Positions 51,800-61,946 of a stretch of DNA of 64,000 nt are shown here, one piece after another. Source of the DNA: a bacterium (GTDB lineage Bacteria > Spirochaetota > Leptospiria > Leptospirales > Leptonemataceae); assembly GCA_024742665.1 (NCBI GenBank), contig JANSYA010000005.1, positions 1-64,000 on the forward strand, in the 5' to 3' direction. The position numbers and the translations under genes were made by a program. Numbering within the stretch: position 1 is the first letter of the stretch; every line of letters begins with the position of its first letter. The notes beneath the pieces are model-generated. The model saw only the letters and a list, made by a program, of their open reading frames with translations, made no database searches and was not told where the DNA came from.

Positions 51800-52654
51800 T
51801 CAGTGCAGCCAGTCGAGAAATCTTTTGTTACAGCCCGCCGTAAAAATTTGCGGCCGCAAACAGGTCTTGAACCAGGGGTTGTGTCGATAGAAGTACTTAA
51901 TGAGTTCCACGCTGTGATTCACGGCGTAATGGCCGGCCAGCTCATGATAGGTGAAGCCAAAGCCGTTACGAATGACCCGCGCGCCGCGAAAGGTAATATT
52001 GCTGTCCTTGTTCATGCACGAGTGGGTCGCGCCGAAGATGAATTTATCCCACTGATCTTCCGGCACCAGAAAACACGCCAGCTGCGCTCCAATGTCGGGA
52101 AAGATATCCGGGAACTGCCCGCTCTGTACGTCGATCGGCGGGGCGTACAGCTTGAATTCTTCGATCGGCGCGCGCAGCATCGTGAAACCGAAGGTCTCCA
52201 CCCAGTTGCTGTGACTGTAGAAATCCTGTACGATATGCAGGGCCATACCCATGCGCCGCAGACTCTGCTCGCGCACGTAGGCGCGGTTCGCCTGGCTTTT
52301 GAATTGATCCAGGCGAAACGAGCAGCCGGCCAGATCGTTACTGTCGCAGTGATAGGTGAACTGCTTCATCCCCTCTACTGAATCGCTGGTAACCGCAAAC
52401 TGATTCAACAGCTCCGAGCAGTAAATGTCGACTTCCCAGCCGGTTTCGTGAGCAAAGCGATCAAGAGCCTTGGTTGTGATGTTGATATGCGTAAAGGGAC
52501 CGGCGCCCGCGAAGCTATGGGCCTGGCCGGCCAGACCGTGCATCACGAAAAGCAGGACCAGCGCCAGGCGCAGTCCGCCCCGAAAGTACTGCCCCCGGCG
52601 ACCGCGAAGGCCCCACAGGCGGCGGGTGACGGTCGACCGTATTGAATCTTGCAT
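51800..52654 (-). CDS. Exported HET-C / zinc-dependent phospholipase C-like protein
   Basis: From ATG at 52654 the 284-residue protein has a basic N-terminus (about 1-25) and a signal helix (about 28-47), then a helical metal-binding domain. Motifs of the HET-C/PLC-like group are visible: FTHINITTKAL (about 57) and ALHIVQDFYSHSNWVE (about 145-160), with three His and an Asp as likely zinc ligands; a later HELAGHYAVNHSVE (about 235) adds more. Cysteines in pairs suggest disulfides outside the cytoplasm. Lipase or other hydrolase activity is plausible but unproven. It is divergent from the glutamate dehydrogenase gene. Confidence 0.75.
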   Translation of the reverse strand: MQDSIRSTVTRRLWGLRGRRGQYFRGGLRLALVLLFVMHGLAGQAHSFAGAGPFTHINITTKALDRFAHETGWEVDIYCSELLNQFAVTSDSVEGMKQFTYHCDSNDLAGCSFRLDQFKSQANRAYVREQSLRRMGMALHIVQDFYSHSNWVETFGFTMLRAPIEEFKLYAPPIDVQSGQFPDIFPDIGAQLACFLVPEDQWDKFIFGATHSCMNKDSNITFRGARVIRNGFGFTYHELAGHYAVNHSVELIKYFYRHNPWFKTCLRPQIFTAGCNKRFLDWLH

Positions 52655-52854
52655 CTGTTTCAATCTATCCTTCCCGGGTCGCGCACCGCTCAAATCGTTT
52701 TTTTCGGCGGGGCCGCCCGGGGCAACTGGATTCTACGATTGAGACGGTCGCGGGATGAAGCTGTTACGGAATTCCGTTTGACACATTCGGCTCCAGACGC
52801 AAAATCCAGACCGCCCCGGGCCCGCTTCCCGCCCGGACAGCAAGGAGTTTCTGT

Positions 52855-55800
52855 ATGGCCCAGGCGTCCAGTGCATCATCCCGGCCGGAGCTCCGCCGCC
52901 GCTTCCACGAGCTCTTTTCATTTTATATTCCCGAGGCCCATCGATCGTTTTATTCGCCGGGAGACTTGGAGCTCTTTTTAGACACCCGCTTCGAATTTTT
53001 CGCCGGGCGCAAGACTGCGAAAAGCGCGCAGCCGAAACTCGCCGTGTACAATCCGTCCGCGGACTTCTTCTGGCTCGTAAATTCGACGATTATTGAGCTT
53101 ACGCTTCCCGATTCGCGATTCATCGTCGACACGCTGATCGACTACTGCGGCTCCAAAGGCTTTCGCATTAATCTGGTGCTGCATCCAGTCTTCGCCACCC
53201 GCAGGGATGCGCAAGGCGAACTGGTCGACCTCGCCCATCCCGACGCGGATCAGGTCGAAGGCGATTCCGGATGGTCTTTCGAATCCTGCGTGTATCTGGA
53301 AATTTCACGCCTGGACAAAGCCGGCCTGCGGAAGACCGAAAACGAACTGCGCGCGAATATCAGCGAGCTGCGATCCGTGGTCGCGGACTTTCCGCGCATG
53401 GCCCGGGCCCTGGAGACGGCCGGGCCGGATCTTCAGGAGCAGACCCGCTGGCTGCTGCAGAATTTTATTCTACTCGGATTGTCTGAACGGGACGCGGCCG
53501 GCGCGCCGGATGCGAAAGCCGCGCGGCCGGCGGACTCCGCAATTCAAGATCTGCTCGATCCGAAAAAGGCCCAGCACCTGGGAATCCTGCGCGACTCCGA
53601 TACGCGTTCGTCTCTGACTGAAGAAGTCTCGGCGCTCGCGAAAAATCGGCGCGATAAATCGGCGCTGCGCTTTCGCGAGACGCGCGTGTACAGCAACGTC
53701 AATCGCCGCAAGCCGTACTATCTTGTATCGCTGCGCGGCAAGGCTCGACACATTCTGGTAGCGGGTCACTTCGCCAGCGGCGCCGAACTACAGTTGCGCC
53801 ACGCGATTCCCTTCGTTGCACCGCGGCTTAAATCGATCGCAGACGGCCTGCACGCGGGCCCCACTTCGTATACGAATAAAAAGATCGCCCAGATCGCTCA
53901 GATGATGCCCCTCGGTCTGCTGCTGACTCGCACGCAGTTCTTTAAAGGCTGGCTGGAACTCGTGCTATCCAGTGAATACACCGACGAACTCGACTACCAG
54001 TTCGTAGAAGACCCCGACTACGAAAGCGTGTGGGTCGCGGCGATGGTTCCCGGGCGCGACGCGGATCAAATTCCCGGACCGCATCTCGAAAAAATATTAG
54101 CCGAACACAAAGTGGAAATTCGCCACGACGTTCGCCGACCGCTCAATCGCAATCAGTTCGTCCTGCTGGGAATGCACCCGGCCGACGGCGACAGCGGCGG
54201 CCTGCTCCGCCTGCTGGAAACGGAAGGGCCGCGCATTTTCAGTTCGTGGTCGGTAAAATTTCGCCGCCTGATCGGTAACAAGTACGTCGGAGATCGCAAT
54301 ATCAGCGCGACCCTGGATCGCTTTTTTCGCGGCATCGCGCCCGACTACGAATTGCACCAGTCGCCGGAGGAAGCTCTCTACGACCTCGACACTCTCGAAC
54401 AGATGGGCGCGGCGGCTTCGGACGGGAGCCAGGACGCCGCCGGCTATCGGGTACATTTTTATTCGGGCGACGATTTCGACATCGTCAAACTATATACTCT
54501 GCAGCGCGCGCGCTTCAGCGATCTGGTTCCGACTCTCAGCAATTTCGGTTTCGAAATTTTCGAAGAGTTTACGCTGCCCTACCGGCGCGCGAAAGACGAT
54601 ACGCGCTTTACGTACGCCTTTCGCGTGGCGCCGCATCCGGAGCTCGCCCGCGGCGATCGCGACCGGATTGCGACGGCCATCGAGGCGGCCTTCAATCGAG
54701 AATCCGTCGCGGAACCCCTCGACGCGCTGACTGTTACGGCCGGTCTGAGCGCACGCGAAACGAATTTGCTGAAAGCCCTGCTTGGATATTTTTTCCAGAT
54801 CGAACGGAGTTTTTCGCGCCAGTCTTTGCAGGCGACGCTATTGAAATATCCCGACTTCGCTCGGAGCCTGGTGCAACTCTTCGCTGCACGCTTGAGCCTC
54901 GACGAAGCTGCCGTCGACGAGAAACACGCCCGGCGCAGCATCGAGAACGCTTTGAAAAACGTCGAGTCGATCGTCGACGAAACGCTGCTGCACAACCTGG
55001 TGACGATCGTCGACGCGATCGTTCGCACGACCTTCTATCTGGAGGCGCCGGAAATCGCCTTTAAGATCGACACTCACCAGATCGACTTCGTGCCGGCGCC
55101 GGTTCCGCATTTCGAAATCTACGTGTACGGCTACGATATCGAAGGCACGCATTTGCGCGGCGGCGCTGTAGCCCGGGGCGGTCTGCGCTGGTCGGATCGC
55201 ACGGACGACTATCGCACAGAAATTCTGGGCCTGATGAAAGCCCAGATGGTCAAGAACACCGTGATCGTCCCCGTCGGCAGCAAGGGCGGCTTTATCATCA
55301 AGAACCGCAGCTTCGCCGACCGCAAAGAATTTCTCGCGGCGGGCGTCGACACCTATCGCCGTTATATAGCGGCCCTGCTCGATCTCACCGACAACCTCAC
55401 TCCCGCCGGAAAGACGATCCCGGCCCGGGGCATCCACCGACGCGACGGGGACGATCCCTATCTGGTAGTGGCGGCCGACAAAGGCACGGCCACTTTCTCC
55501 GACATCGCCAACGAAATTTCCGTTTCGAAAAAATTCTGGCTGACCGACGCTTTCGCATCCGGCGGTGCGAACGGCTACGATCATAAAAAGCAGGGCATTA
55601 CGGCGAAGGGCGCCTGGGAAGCGGTACGCCGGCATTTCTATGAACTGGGCCTGGATCCCGAACGCGATCCGATTCGCGCCGTGGGCATCGGCGACATGGG
55701 CGGCGACGTTTTCGGCAACGGCATGCTGCTTTCGCGCAGCCTGAATCTGATCGCCGCATTCAACCATCTCTATATATTCATCGACCCCCACCCGAAGACT

Positions 55801-57561
55801 GAAGCGGCTTTCGCCGAACGCGAACGTCTGTTTCAGCTCGGCGGCGCCGGCAACTGGGACGCCTACGACGCGAAATTGATTTCAAAAGGCGGCGGAGTTT
55901 TCGAACGAGCGGCGCGCAAGGTTTCCCTTTCGCCGGAAGCGCGGACCGCTCTGGGCATCAAAGAAAGCAGTCTCTCTGGAGAAAAATTAATCCAGGCGAT
56001 TCTGAAGGCGCCGGTCGACCTGCTCTGGAACGGCGGCATCGGCACGTACGTAAAGTCTTCGCGGGAAGATCACTTCGCCGCGCGCGATCCGGCCAACGAT
56101 CGCGTACGCGTCAACGGCTCGGAACTGCGCGCGAAAGTCGCGGGCGAAGGGGGCAATCTCGGACTCACCCAGGCCGGGCGCATCGAAGGCAGCGCGCGCG
56201 GGGTGCGATTGAACACCGACGCGATCGACAATTCCGCCGGCGTGAATATGTCCGACCACGAGGTGAATATCAAGATCTTTCTGGATCAGCTGCTCCGCAA
56301 AAAAAAGCTCCCGGATATCAAGACGCGCAACGCGGTGATCCGCAAGTACGATCGGCCTATGATCGAACTCGTACTCGAAAGCAATCGCCAGATCAATCTG
56401 GCGCTGTCTCTGGACGAGTTACGCACGCCGTCTCAGTTCGGCTATATGCGCGCCTTGATTAAGAACCTGAATCGCGCCGGTTATCTGAATCGCGAGCAGG
56501 ACAATATTCCCTTCGAAGCGGATCTGGATCAGCTCGAACAGGGAGAGCGCCGCCTGCCGCGCCCGGTGCTGTGTTCGCTGATGGGATTTACCAAGCTGCA
56601 GCTTTCGAATATACTGCTGGAGTCGAACGAGTTTCGCGCGCCCTGGTTCGATCGTTTTATTCTGCGGTATTTTCCGGAAGGGCTGACGCGGGACTACGCC
56701 GCCGACATCTGCAGGCATCCGCTCAAACGCGAGATCGTCGTCACCGAAGTCTTGAACAACGTCGTCAATCACGCGGGCATCGCCTTCTTTCAGCACATGG
56801 GGATGCGCACGGACGCCGACGAGGTTCGGATTGCGCTCGCCTACATTCGATTCTCGGAGTTCGCGGATCTCGCAAATTTGCGCGAAGGCATCGGCGATCC
56901 AACGCATGTGCCTGCGCGAATCTATTATGAATACCAGCTGATGCTGGAAAAGAAAGTCTTCTCGATCGTCAGCCGTATTCTGGGAAATCCGGAGCTGCTG
57001 ACTCGCATGGAAAAAACAGCGCCCGAAAAATTCAGCCGGAGCCTGGAGGCGACGCGCGAGTTCAGCGCGTTTCGCCTGCCGAGAGAACTCCGGGGGGCGC
57101 TGCGCCAGATGGATTCCAAACTTCAGGAGCATATCTCCGGCGCCTTTCGCCGACTCGATGTCTTTGAAGACGCCTTCGCGATTTTTGATCGGCTCGGCCG
57201 CCCCGGCAAACACAGCGATTGGAGCGTCGCGGATTATTTTTCCGTCGTCGAAAACTACCAGATCGATCGCCTCCGGCAGATCGCCCGGAGCCTGCCGCAT
57301 GAATCCACCTGGGAAATTCTGTTTCACGCGCGGATCGAGCAGGCGATCGAAGAGCTGCTGTTTTCTTTGCTGGCCAGAGCTTCGGCCGCGACTGATCGCC
57401 AGGACGTCCGCGGCCTGATCGATCAGCTGCTGGCCCTGCATACCGGCGGCAATCTGACGACAGCGGCCTATTTCGAGATGCTGGAACATTTACGCCGGGA
57501 AGTCGCCAATGGTGCCCAGAACGCCGCGGCTGCGAAAGCCGGCGCGAAGGGCCGGACATAA
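52855..57561 (+). CDS. gdhB: NAD-specific glutamate dehydrogenase, large (about 180 kDa) type
   Basis: This 1568-residue enzyme oxidises glutamate to 2-oxoglutarate and ammonium with NAD. The length fits the bacterial large GDH class. The N-terminal third (1-500) carries ACT-like segments; the catalytic domain begins near 745, with ARGGLRWSDRTDDYRTEILG (about 770-790), then MVKNTVIVPVGSKGGF (catalytic Lys) and the Rossmann region VGIGDMGGDVFGNGMLLS (about 943). The C-terminal 400 residues are helical. AAGGAG lies 8 bases before the ATG. The enzyme usually runs in the catabolic direction, releasing ammonium, which fits the two Amt proteins in the window. Confidence 0.94.
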   Translation: MAQASSASSRPELRRRFHELFSFYIPEAHRSFYSPGDLELFLDTRFEFFAGRKTAKSAQPKLAVYNPSADFFWLVNSTIIELTLPDSRFIVDTLIDYCGSKGFRINLVLHPVFATRRDAQGELVDLAHPDADQVEGDSGWSFESCVYLEISRLDKAGLRKTENELRANISELRSVVADFPRMARALETAGPDLQEQTRWLLQNFILLGLSERDAAGAPDAKAARPADSAIQDLLDPKKAQHLGILRDSDTRSSLTEEVSALAKNRRDKSALRFRETRVYSNVNRRKPYYLVSLRGKARHILVAGHFASGAELQLRHAIPFVAPRLKSIADGLHAGPTSYTNKKIAQIAQMMPLGLLLTRTQFFKGWLELVLSSEYTDELDYQFVEDPDYESVWVAAMVPGRDADQIPGPHLEKILAEHKVEIRHDVRRPLNRNQFVLLGMHPADGDSGGLLRLLETEGPRIFSSWSVKFRRLIGNKYVGDRNISATLDRFFRGIAPDYELHQSPEEALYDLDTLEQMGAAASDGSQDAAGYRVHFYSGDDFDIVKLYTLQRARFSDLVPTLSNFGFEIFEEFTLPYRRAKDDTRFTYAFRVAPHPELARGDRDRIATAIEAAFNRESVAEPLDALTVTAGLSARETNLLKALLGYFFQIERSFSRQSLQATLLKYPDFARSLVQLFAARLSLDEAAVDEKHARRSIENALKNVESIVDETLLHNLVTIVDAIVRTTFYLEAPEIAFKIDTHQIDFVPAPVPHFEIYVYGYDIEGTHLRGGAVARGGLRWSDRTDDYRTEILGLMKAQMVKNTVIVPVGSKGGFIIKNRSFADRKEFLAAGVDTYRRYIAALLDLTDNLTPAGKTIPARGIHRRDGDDPYLVVAADKGTATFSDIANEISVSKKFWLTDAFASGGANGYDHKKQGITAKGAWEAVRRHFYELGLDPERDPIRAVGIGDMGGDVFGNGMLLSRSLNLIAAFNHLYIFIDPHPKTEAAFAERERLFQLGGAGNWDAYDAKLISKGGGVFERAARKVSLSPEARTALGIKESSLSGEKLIQAILKAPVDLLWNGGIGTYVKSSREDHFAARDPANDRVRVNGSELRAKVAGEGGNLGLTQAGRIEGSARGVRLNTDAIDNSAGVNMSDHEVNIKIFLDQLLRKKKLPDIKTRNAVIRKYDRPMIELVLESNRQINLALSLDELRTPSQFGYMRALIKNLNRAGYLNREQDNIPFEADLDQLEQGERRLPRPVLCSLMGFTKLQLSNILLESNEFRAPWFDRFILRYFPEGLTRDYAADICRHPLKREIVVTEVLNNVVNHAGIAFFQHMGMRTDADEVRIALAYIRFSEFADLANLREGIGDPTHVPARIYYEYQLMLEKKVFSIVSRILGNPELLTRMEKTAPEKFSRSLEATREFSAFRLPRELRGALRQMDSKLQEHISGAFRRLDVFEDAFAIFDRLGRPGKHSDWSVADYFSVVENYQIDRLRQIARSLPHESTWEILFHARIEQAIEELLFSLLARASAATDRQDVRGLIDQLLALHTGGNLTTAAYFEMLEHLRREVANGAQNAAAAKAGAKGRT

Positions 57562-57717
57562 TCCAGGTATCCGGCCCGGGCGCGATCCGGAAGCGCGCTC
57601 AGAGCGCTCCAGAGACTCAGGCTGACGCAAACGGCGGCGATCCACGGGATTGCTATTGACACGGGCCCCCGGGCGAAAATCCCTCTATTATCTCTTTAAA
57701 AGGTGCTTCCCGAGCAT

Positions 57718-60603
57718 ATGTCCTTAGACCATTCAATTTCAAACCATCGCAACTCGAACGCGGCCGACGCTGCGATCGGCAAATACCGCGGCTCCGACAG
57801 TCCCTGGGTTTCCAGCTTCGCCTGCGCCCATCTCAAAGTCCTCATCGTTTGCCGCGGCCCGATTCGCAAAGAGGCCATGGACGTTTGCGACGAGCTGGGA
57901 GCGCCCTACGGGATTCTGCTCTCGGAAAAAGACTCCGTGACTTACGCCCAGACCCTCGCGCCGGAGCTGCGCGAAATCAACCAGTCGGATCGAGTCCACC
58001 GCGTTCCGGATTATATGGGCGTCGGCCACGCCGAGAAGATCGAACGCATCGAACAGATCATCCAGATCGCTCGCGATTATAAGTACACCCACATCTTCGC
58101 CGGCTACGGCTTCATGGCGGAAGACGGCGGCTTCGTAAAAGCCCTGGAAGACGCGGGCATTAGTTTTATCGGACCGGCTTCCGGAGTTCACTTCCAGGCC
58201 GGCGTGAAAGATATGGCGAAGGTCATCGCTCGTAATGCGGGCGTTTCGGTTACGCCGGGTATCGACAACATCAGCGCGCTGGCTTTGATTGCGAAGGCGC
58301 GGGAAGAAAACGGCGACGACGTGCTGGCCGGCCTCAAAAGCATCGCGGACGCGAACGGACTCAGCCTGGATTCCAACGCGTCTTCCGGCGAGCCCGAAGA
58401 CGTGGCTGAAGCGCTGCTGCAGGCGGGTTACAAGAAAGGCGTCGGCCTGGTCAGCATTCCCGACTTGCAGAAAGAAGCCCACGTTCAGTGCGCAGGCCTC
58501 TTCGAAAAAAACAAAGGCTATCGTCTGCGCTTTAAGTACATCGGCGGGGGCGGCGGTAAAGGCCAGCGCCTGGTCGAGACCCTCGACGACATCGACAACG
58601 CCGTCAACGAAGTGCTCGCGGAGTCCAAAGCGACCGGCGACGCGGACAACAAGAACTTCCTGATCGAATTAAATATCGAGAACACCCGCCACAACGAAAT
58701 CCAGCTGATCGGCAACGGCGAATGGTGTATCGCTCTCGGCGGACGCGATTGCAGTCTGCAGATGCACGAACAGAAGCTGGTCGAGCTTTCGATTACCGAA
58801 GAGCTTTATAATTACGAAATCGAGCAGGCCAACAAAGAAGGCCGCTCCGAGTACGCTGAAGTCATAAAGGGCGACGCGCAAACTCTTAAGAAGATGGAAG
58901 AGCAGGCCGAAGCCTTCGGCACCGCGGTGAAGCTCAACTCTGCTTCGACTTTCGAATGCATCGTTTCCGGAACTGATTTCTTTTTTATGGAAATGAATAC
59001 GCGCATCCAGGTGGAACACCGCGTAACGGAAATGGTTTACTCGATGGAGTTTACCAACCCCGACAACTCCGGCGATAAATTCGTCGTTGAATCCATCGTC
59101 GAAGCGATGATCTTAATCGCGGCTCATAGCACGCGTCTGCCGCGCCCCAAACGCATTCAACGCAATCGGGCCGGCGGCGAAATTCGCCTGAACGCGACGA
59201 ACGACGCGCTGCAGCCCCATGCAGGCGGAATGATCGAAGCCTGGTCTTCGCCGGTCGAACATGAAATTCGCGACGACCAGGGCATCGGCGTGCGCAATCC
59301 CGATACCGGCTGGTTCATTCAGTATCACCTGGCCGGCGCCTATGATTCCAACATCGCGCTTGTCGTTAGCTATGGCAAAGGCCGGCGTCAGAATCTGGAA
59401 CGACTGGCCGACATTTTACGGCGCATGGAAATTCGCGGACCGGAAGTAAATACCAACCGCGACTTTCACTACGGCATTCTGAATTTTTGTCTGGGACTGC
59501 ACCCCATGCTGAAGCCGGACACGAAGTTCGTCGTCCCCTACCTGGCGGCGATCGGCAGCCTGGCGCAACAGATGGAGAGCTTCGATCTCGAAAGCGCCTG
59601 GCGCGCAATCAGCAAAAACGTCGCGGTGAATCACGGACCTGACGGCACCGAAGCCCTGCGCATCAAGCAGACCCTGATGGCGCGGCCGCTCGAAATGCTG
59701 CTCGACAACCCGCACATGCTCGCCGGCTGGCTGATGCGCAATCACAACCGGGCTTTCGCGATCGAAGGCGGTAAGGTCGCCTGGAAACGCAATCCCTTCC
59801 GGGCTCTGGCGGATCTGTATCACTTCTGCCATTTAGAGGATCGTCCGCACGCCTCCCCGGCTCACAAGATCTGGCCCGACGATCAGAAGCTGCTCGAACG
59901 CGGCCTGGAGTTTTATAAAGATCTGGAAGCGAAACTCGGCGTCGATTCCGACAGCGAATTCCAATCCAGCATGAACAACACCGCCCCGAACGTATCGAAG
60001 GTCTACGCCGAACTCGACCGGGCCTTGTTATCCGGCAGCGCTCCCCAGGCCCTGGCATCGGACGCCGGGCTGTTTCAAAAATGCGCCGCGGCGCATCGTG
60101 GCTGGCAGAGCGGCATGAAGCTGCTCGAAGCCGTGATCCTGATGGGCGAACGCTCCGGCATTTTCGAATTCGGCGTCAACGCGAAGATGGAACCTGTCGT
60201 TCCCGCGCGCTTTCTCGAAGATCAGGCTCAGGAAGACGGCATTCGCGCGCTCGCCCCGCCGCCGGTCGCCGCTGCCGATACCCTGGTCGCGGTCTCGGGC
60301 GGGATGTTTTACAGCAAAGAATCACCCGACCGCCCGTCCTACCTGACGGCGGGCCAGCACTTCGAAACCGGCGATCCGATCTACATCATCGAAGTCATGA
60401 AGATGTTCAACAAGGTCTACGCCGAATTCCCCGGCACGGTCGAAGAAGTACTCGTCGACGGCGAAGCGGGCAACGTGGTGAAGAAAGGACAGCCGCTCTT
60501 TCGCGTGAAACCGGACATCGAAATTAAAATCGAAACCGAAGAAGAGAAAGCCAGCCGTCGCCAGGCGGCCACGCTGGATCTGCTGGCAGCTGCCGGGGAA
60601 TAA
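57718..60603 (+). CDS. Biotin-dependent acyl-CoA carboxylase, biotin carboxylase plus biotin carrier domains
   Basis: From ATG at 57718 the protein has 961 residues (a GTG five codons upstream is possible). It combines a biotin carboxylase (about 35-560; glycine loop YIGGGGGKGQR, FFMEMNTRIQVEHRVTE) with a helical middle and a biotin carrier domain ending in EVMKMFN, whose lysine (Lys895) takes biotin. About 60 extra residues lie between the start of the ATP-grasp lobe (VTPG, about 178) and the glycine loop, compared with the usual carboxylase. The carboxyltransferase subunit is not adjacent, so the substrate (acetyl-, propionyl- or other acyl-CoA) cannot be fixed. Confidence 0.88.
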   Translation: MSLDHSISNHRNSNAADAAIGKYRGSDSPWVSSFACAHLKVLIVCRGPIRKEAMDVCDELGAPYGILLSEKDSVTYAQTLAPELREINQSDRVHRVPDYMGVGHAEKIERIEQIIQIARDYKYTHIFAGYGFMAEDGGFVKALEDAGISFIGPASGVHFQAGVKDMAKVIARNAGVSVTPGIDNISALALIAKAREENGDDVLAGLKSIADANGLSLDSNASSGEPEDVAEALLQAGYKKGVGLVSIPDLQKEAHVQCAGLFEKNKGYRLRFKYIGGGGGKGQRLVETLDDIDNAVNEVLAESKATGDADNKNFLIELNIENTRHNEIQLIGNGEWCIALGGRDCSLQMHEQKLVELSITEELYNYEIEQANKEGRSEYAEVIKGDAQTLKKMEEQAEAFGTAVKLNSASTFECIVSGTDFFFMEMNTRIQVEHRVTEMVYSMEFTNPDNSGDKFVVESIVEAMILIAAHSTRLPRPKRIQRNRAGGEIRLNATNDALQPHAGGMIEAWSSPVEHEIRDDQGIGVRNPDTGWFIQYHLAGAYDSNIALVVSYGKGRRQNLERLADILRRMEIRGPEVNTNRDFHYGILNFCLGLHPMLKPDTKFVVPYLAAIGSLAQQMESFDLESAWRAISKNVAVNHGPDGTEALRIKQTLMARPLEMLLDNPHMLAGWLMRNHNRAFAIEGGKVAWKRNPFRALADLYHFCHLEDRPHASPAHKIWPDDQKLLERGLEFYKDLEAKLGVDSDSEFQSSMNNTAPNVSKVYAELDRALLSGSAPQALASDAGLFQKCAAAHRGWQSGMKLLEAVILMGERSGIFEFGVNAKMEPVVPARFLEDQAQEDGIRALAPPPVAAADTLVAVSGGMFYSKESPDRPSYLTAGQHFETGDPIYIIEVMKMFNKVYAEFPGTVEEVLVDGEAGNVVKKGQPLFRVKPDIEIKIETEEEKASRRQAATLDLLAAAGE

Positions 60604-60684
60604 TCCCCGGTCAGGGACCGGAGAATGATCCCCGGTCGTTCGCCTGCCGCCGGGAGCAGCCCTGCGGGATATCCAGTTCAGTCT

Positions 60685-60936
60685 ATGAGCGGCAAAACCT
60701 CACAGCAAAAAGATCGGCCGACCACGGAGCAGACCGTTTGCTATTGCTGCGACGTAACCGTCGACGGCATCCGAGAGGCTGTGCGCAAGGGCGCCCGGGA
60801 TTTCGATGCCATGCAAGAGCATACGGGAGCCTGCATGGGTTGCGGCACCTGCCTGGGAGATCTGGAGCGAGCTCTACGGCGCACAGTTTCCGAGGAGAAC
60901 GCCGGGCGCAACGGCCAGCAAGTGCTGCCCTTGTGA
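60685..60936 (+). CDS. Bacterioferritin-associated ferredoxin-like [2Fe-2S] protein
   Basis: From ATG at 60685 the 83-residue protein has the Bfd cysteine pattern C-x-C (Cys19, Cys21) and C-x2-C (Cys50, Cys53) in TVCYCCDVT and GACMGCGTC, with a DGIREAVRKGARDFDAMQEHTGA helix between. Bfd-type domains bind a [2Fe-2S] cluster and work as electron carriers for iron release or as modules of larger enzymes. The TGA stop overlaps the GTG start of the next gene, so a tightly coupled pair is likely. No bacterioferritin gene is nearby. Confidence 0.88.
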   Translation: MSGKTSQQKDRPTTEQTVCYCCDVTVDGIREAVRKGARDFDAMQEHTGACMGCGTCLGDLERALRRTVSEENAGRNGQQVLPL

Positions 60937-61628
60937 AAGAATCCGATCTATATGAACCGATCGCCCGCAAATTTCGTAAAGCGGGCTTTAAGGTTCAGGG
61001 CGAAGTTTGCGGCTGCGATATTGTCGCCGTACGAAACGAGGAAATCGTCGTCGTCGAACTCAAGAAAGCCTTCAACGTGAAGCTGCTGTACCAGGCCGTG
61101 CGTCGCCTGGGCGTTACCCCGCAGGTCTACGTCGCCATCTTCAGGCCGGAGGCTCGCCAGAAGATGTCCTTCTGGCAAATGATCAAAAGCCTGGCCCGGC
61201 GCCTGAACCTTGGAGTCTTCGTCGTCGACGGCGACAAGATCAGTACGCTGGTCGAACCGGCGCCCTTTCAATCGCGGCCCTCCACGAAGCAGCGCCAGAA
61301 AGTCCTGAAAGAATTTCACGGTCGTAAGATTTCCGAGAACGCCGGCGGCGTAACGGGCACGAAGCTCAACACGGCCTATCTGGAAAACGCGATACACATC
61401 GCGGTGCTGTTAAAAAAACACCGCAAGCTCACGACCGCCAGACTCCAGGAATTCGGCACGAACGATAAGACCTACAATACGCTGTATCGCAACGTATATG
61501 GCTGGTTCATGCGAAAAGATAAGGGCGTCTACGGACTCAAACCACGGATCAGCCTCCAGATTCGCAAACAGCATCAGCAAATCTGGGATTTCTATTCAAA
61601 GCTCGTCGAAAGCGGCGGGGATTCCTGA
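60933..61628 (+). CDS. DUF2161-like protein with PD-(D/E)XK nuclease fold
   Basis: The 231-residue protein starts at GTG (60933), overlapping the Bfd stop by three bases. Its N-terminal part carries a PD-(D/E)XK-type core: CGCDIVAVR (Asp29), then IVVVELKKAF (Glu42, Lys44) and LLYQAVRR with Gln54. The rest is charged and helical, ending in a long coiled region. Members of the DUF2161 group are uncharacterised; the fold and intact Asp/Glu/Lys suggest a phosphodiesterase, DNA or RNA unknown. It shares a transcript with the [2Fe-2S] protein. Confidence 0.75.
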   Translation: MKESDLYEPIARKFRKAGFKVQGEVCGCDIVAVRNEEIVVVELKKAFNVKLLYQAVRRLGVTPQVYVAIFRPEARQKMSFWQMIKSLARRLNLGVFVVDGDKISTLVEPAPFQSRPSTKQRQKVLKEFHGRKISENAGGVTGTKLNTAYLENAIHIAVLLKKHRKLTTARLQEFGTNDKTYNTLYRNVYGWFMRKDKGVYGLKPRISLQIRKQHQQIWDFYSKLVESGGDS

Positions 61629-61649
61629 GCATTCGCCAGGTTTGATCTG

Positions 61650-61723
61650 TGGGACAGGTAGGACTTGAACCTACGACCAATTGATTATGAGTCAACTGCT
61701 CTAACCAGCTGAGCTACTATCCC
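61650..61723 (-). tRNA. tRNA-Met (anticodon CAT)
   Basis: This 74-base cloverleaf on the minus strand has acceptor stem GGGATAG/CTGTCCC, D-arm GCTCAGCTGGTTAGAGC, anticodon loop CTCATAA (anticodon CAT) and T-arm GTAGG-TTCAAGT-CCTAC. The acceptor has a paired first base, so it is not an initiator tRNA. Elongator Met is favoured; an Ile tRNA with modified C34 cannot be excluded. Confidence 0.9.
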
Positions 61724-61946
61724 AATTAAATATCAATTCCCAGTCAGATTACCAGCGCCGCCGGGACTATCAATTCGAAATTTCCAGATCCGGTCCGGCG
61801 ACATTCAAGACCGGGGCCCCATTTGCCGTTGATATACATACCGGCTAACAGGAGCGCAGCGCGAATTCGCACGGAGGCGATTCCAATCTGGACGCGTCGC
61901 TCCTCACACATATACAAAAACACAATTCACACATGAGGACACACGG

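Noticed and set aside
54838..57489. Long minus-strand frames opposite the glutamate dehydrogenase
   Set aside because: They mirror an enzyme whose catalytic motifs are clear, and show the composition of antisense frames.
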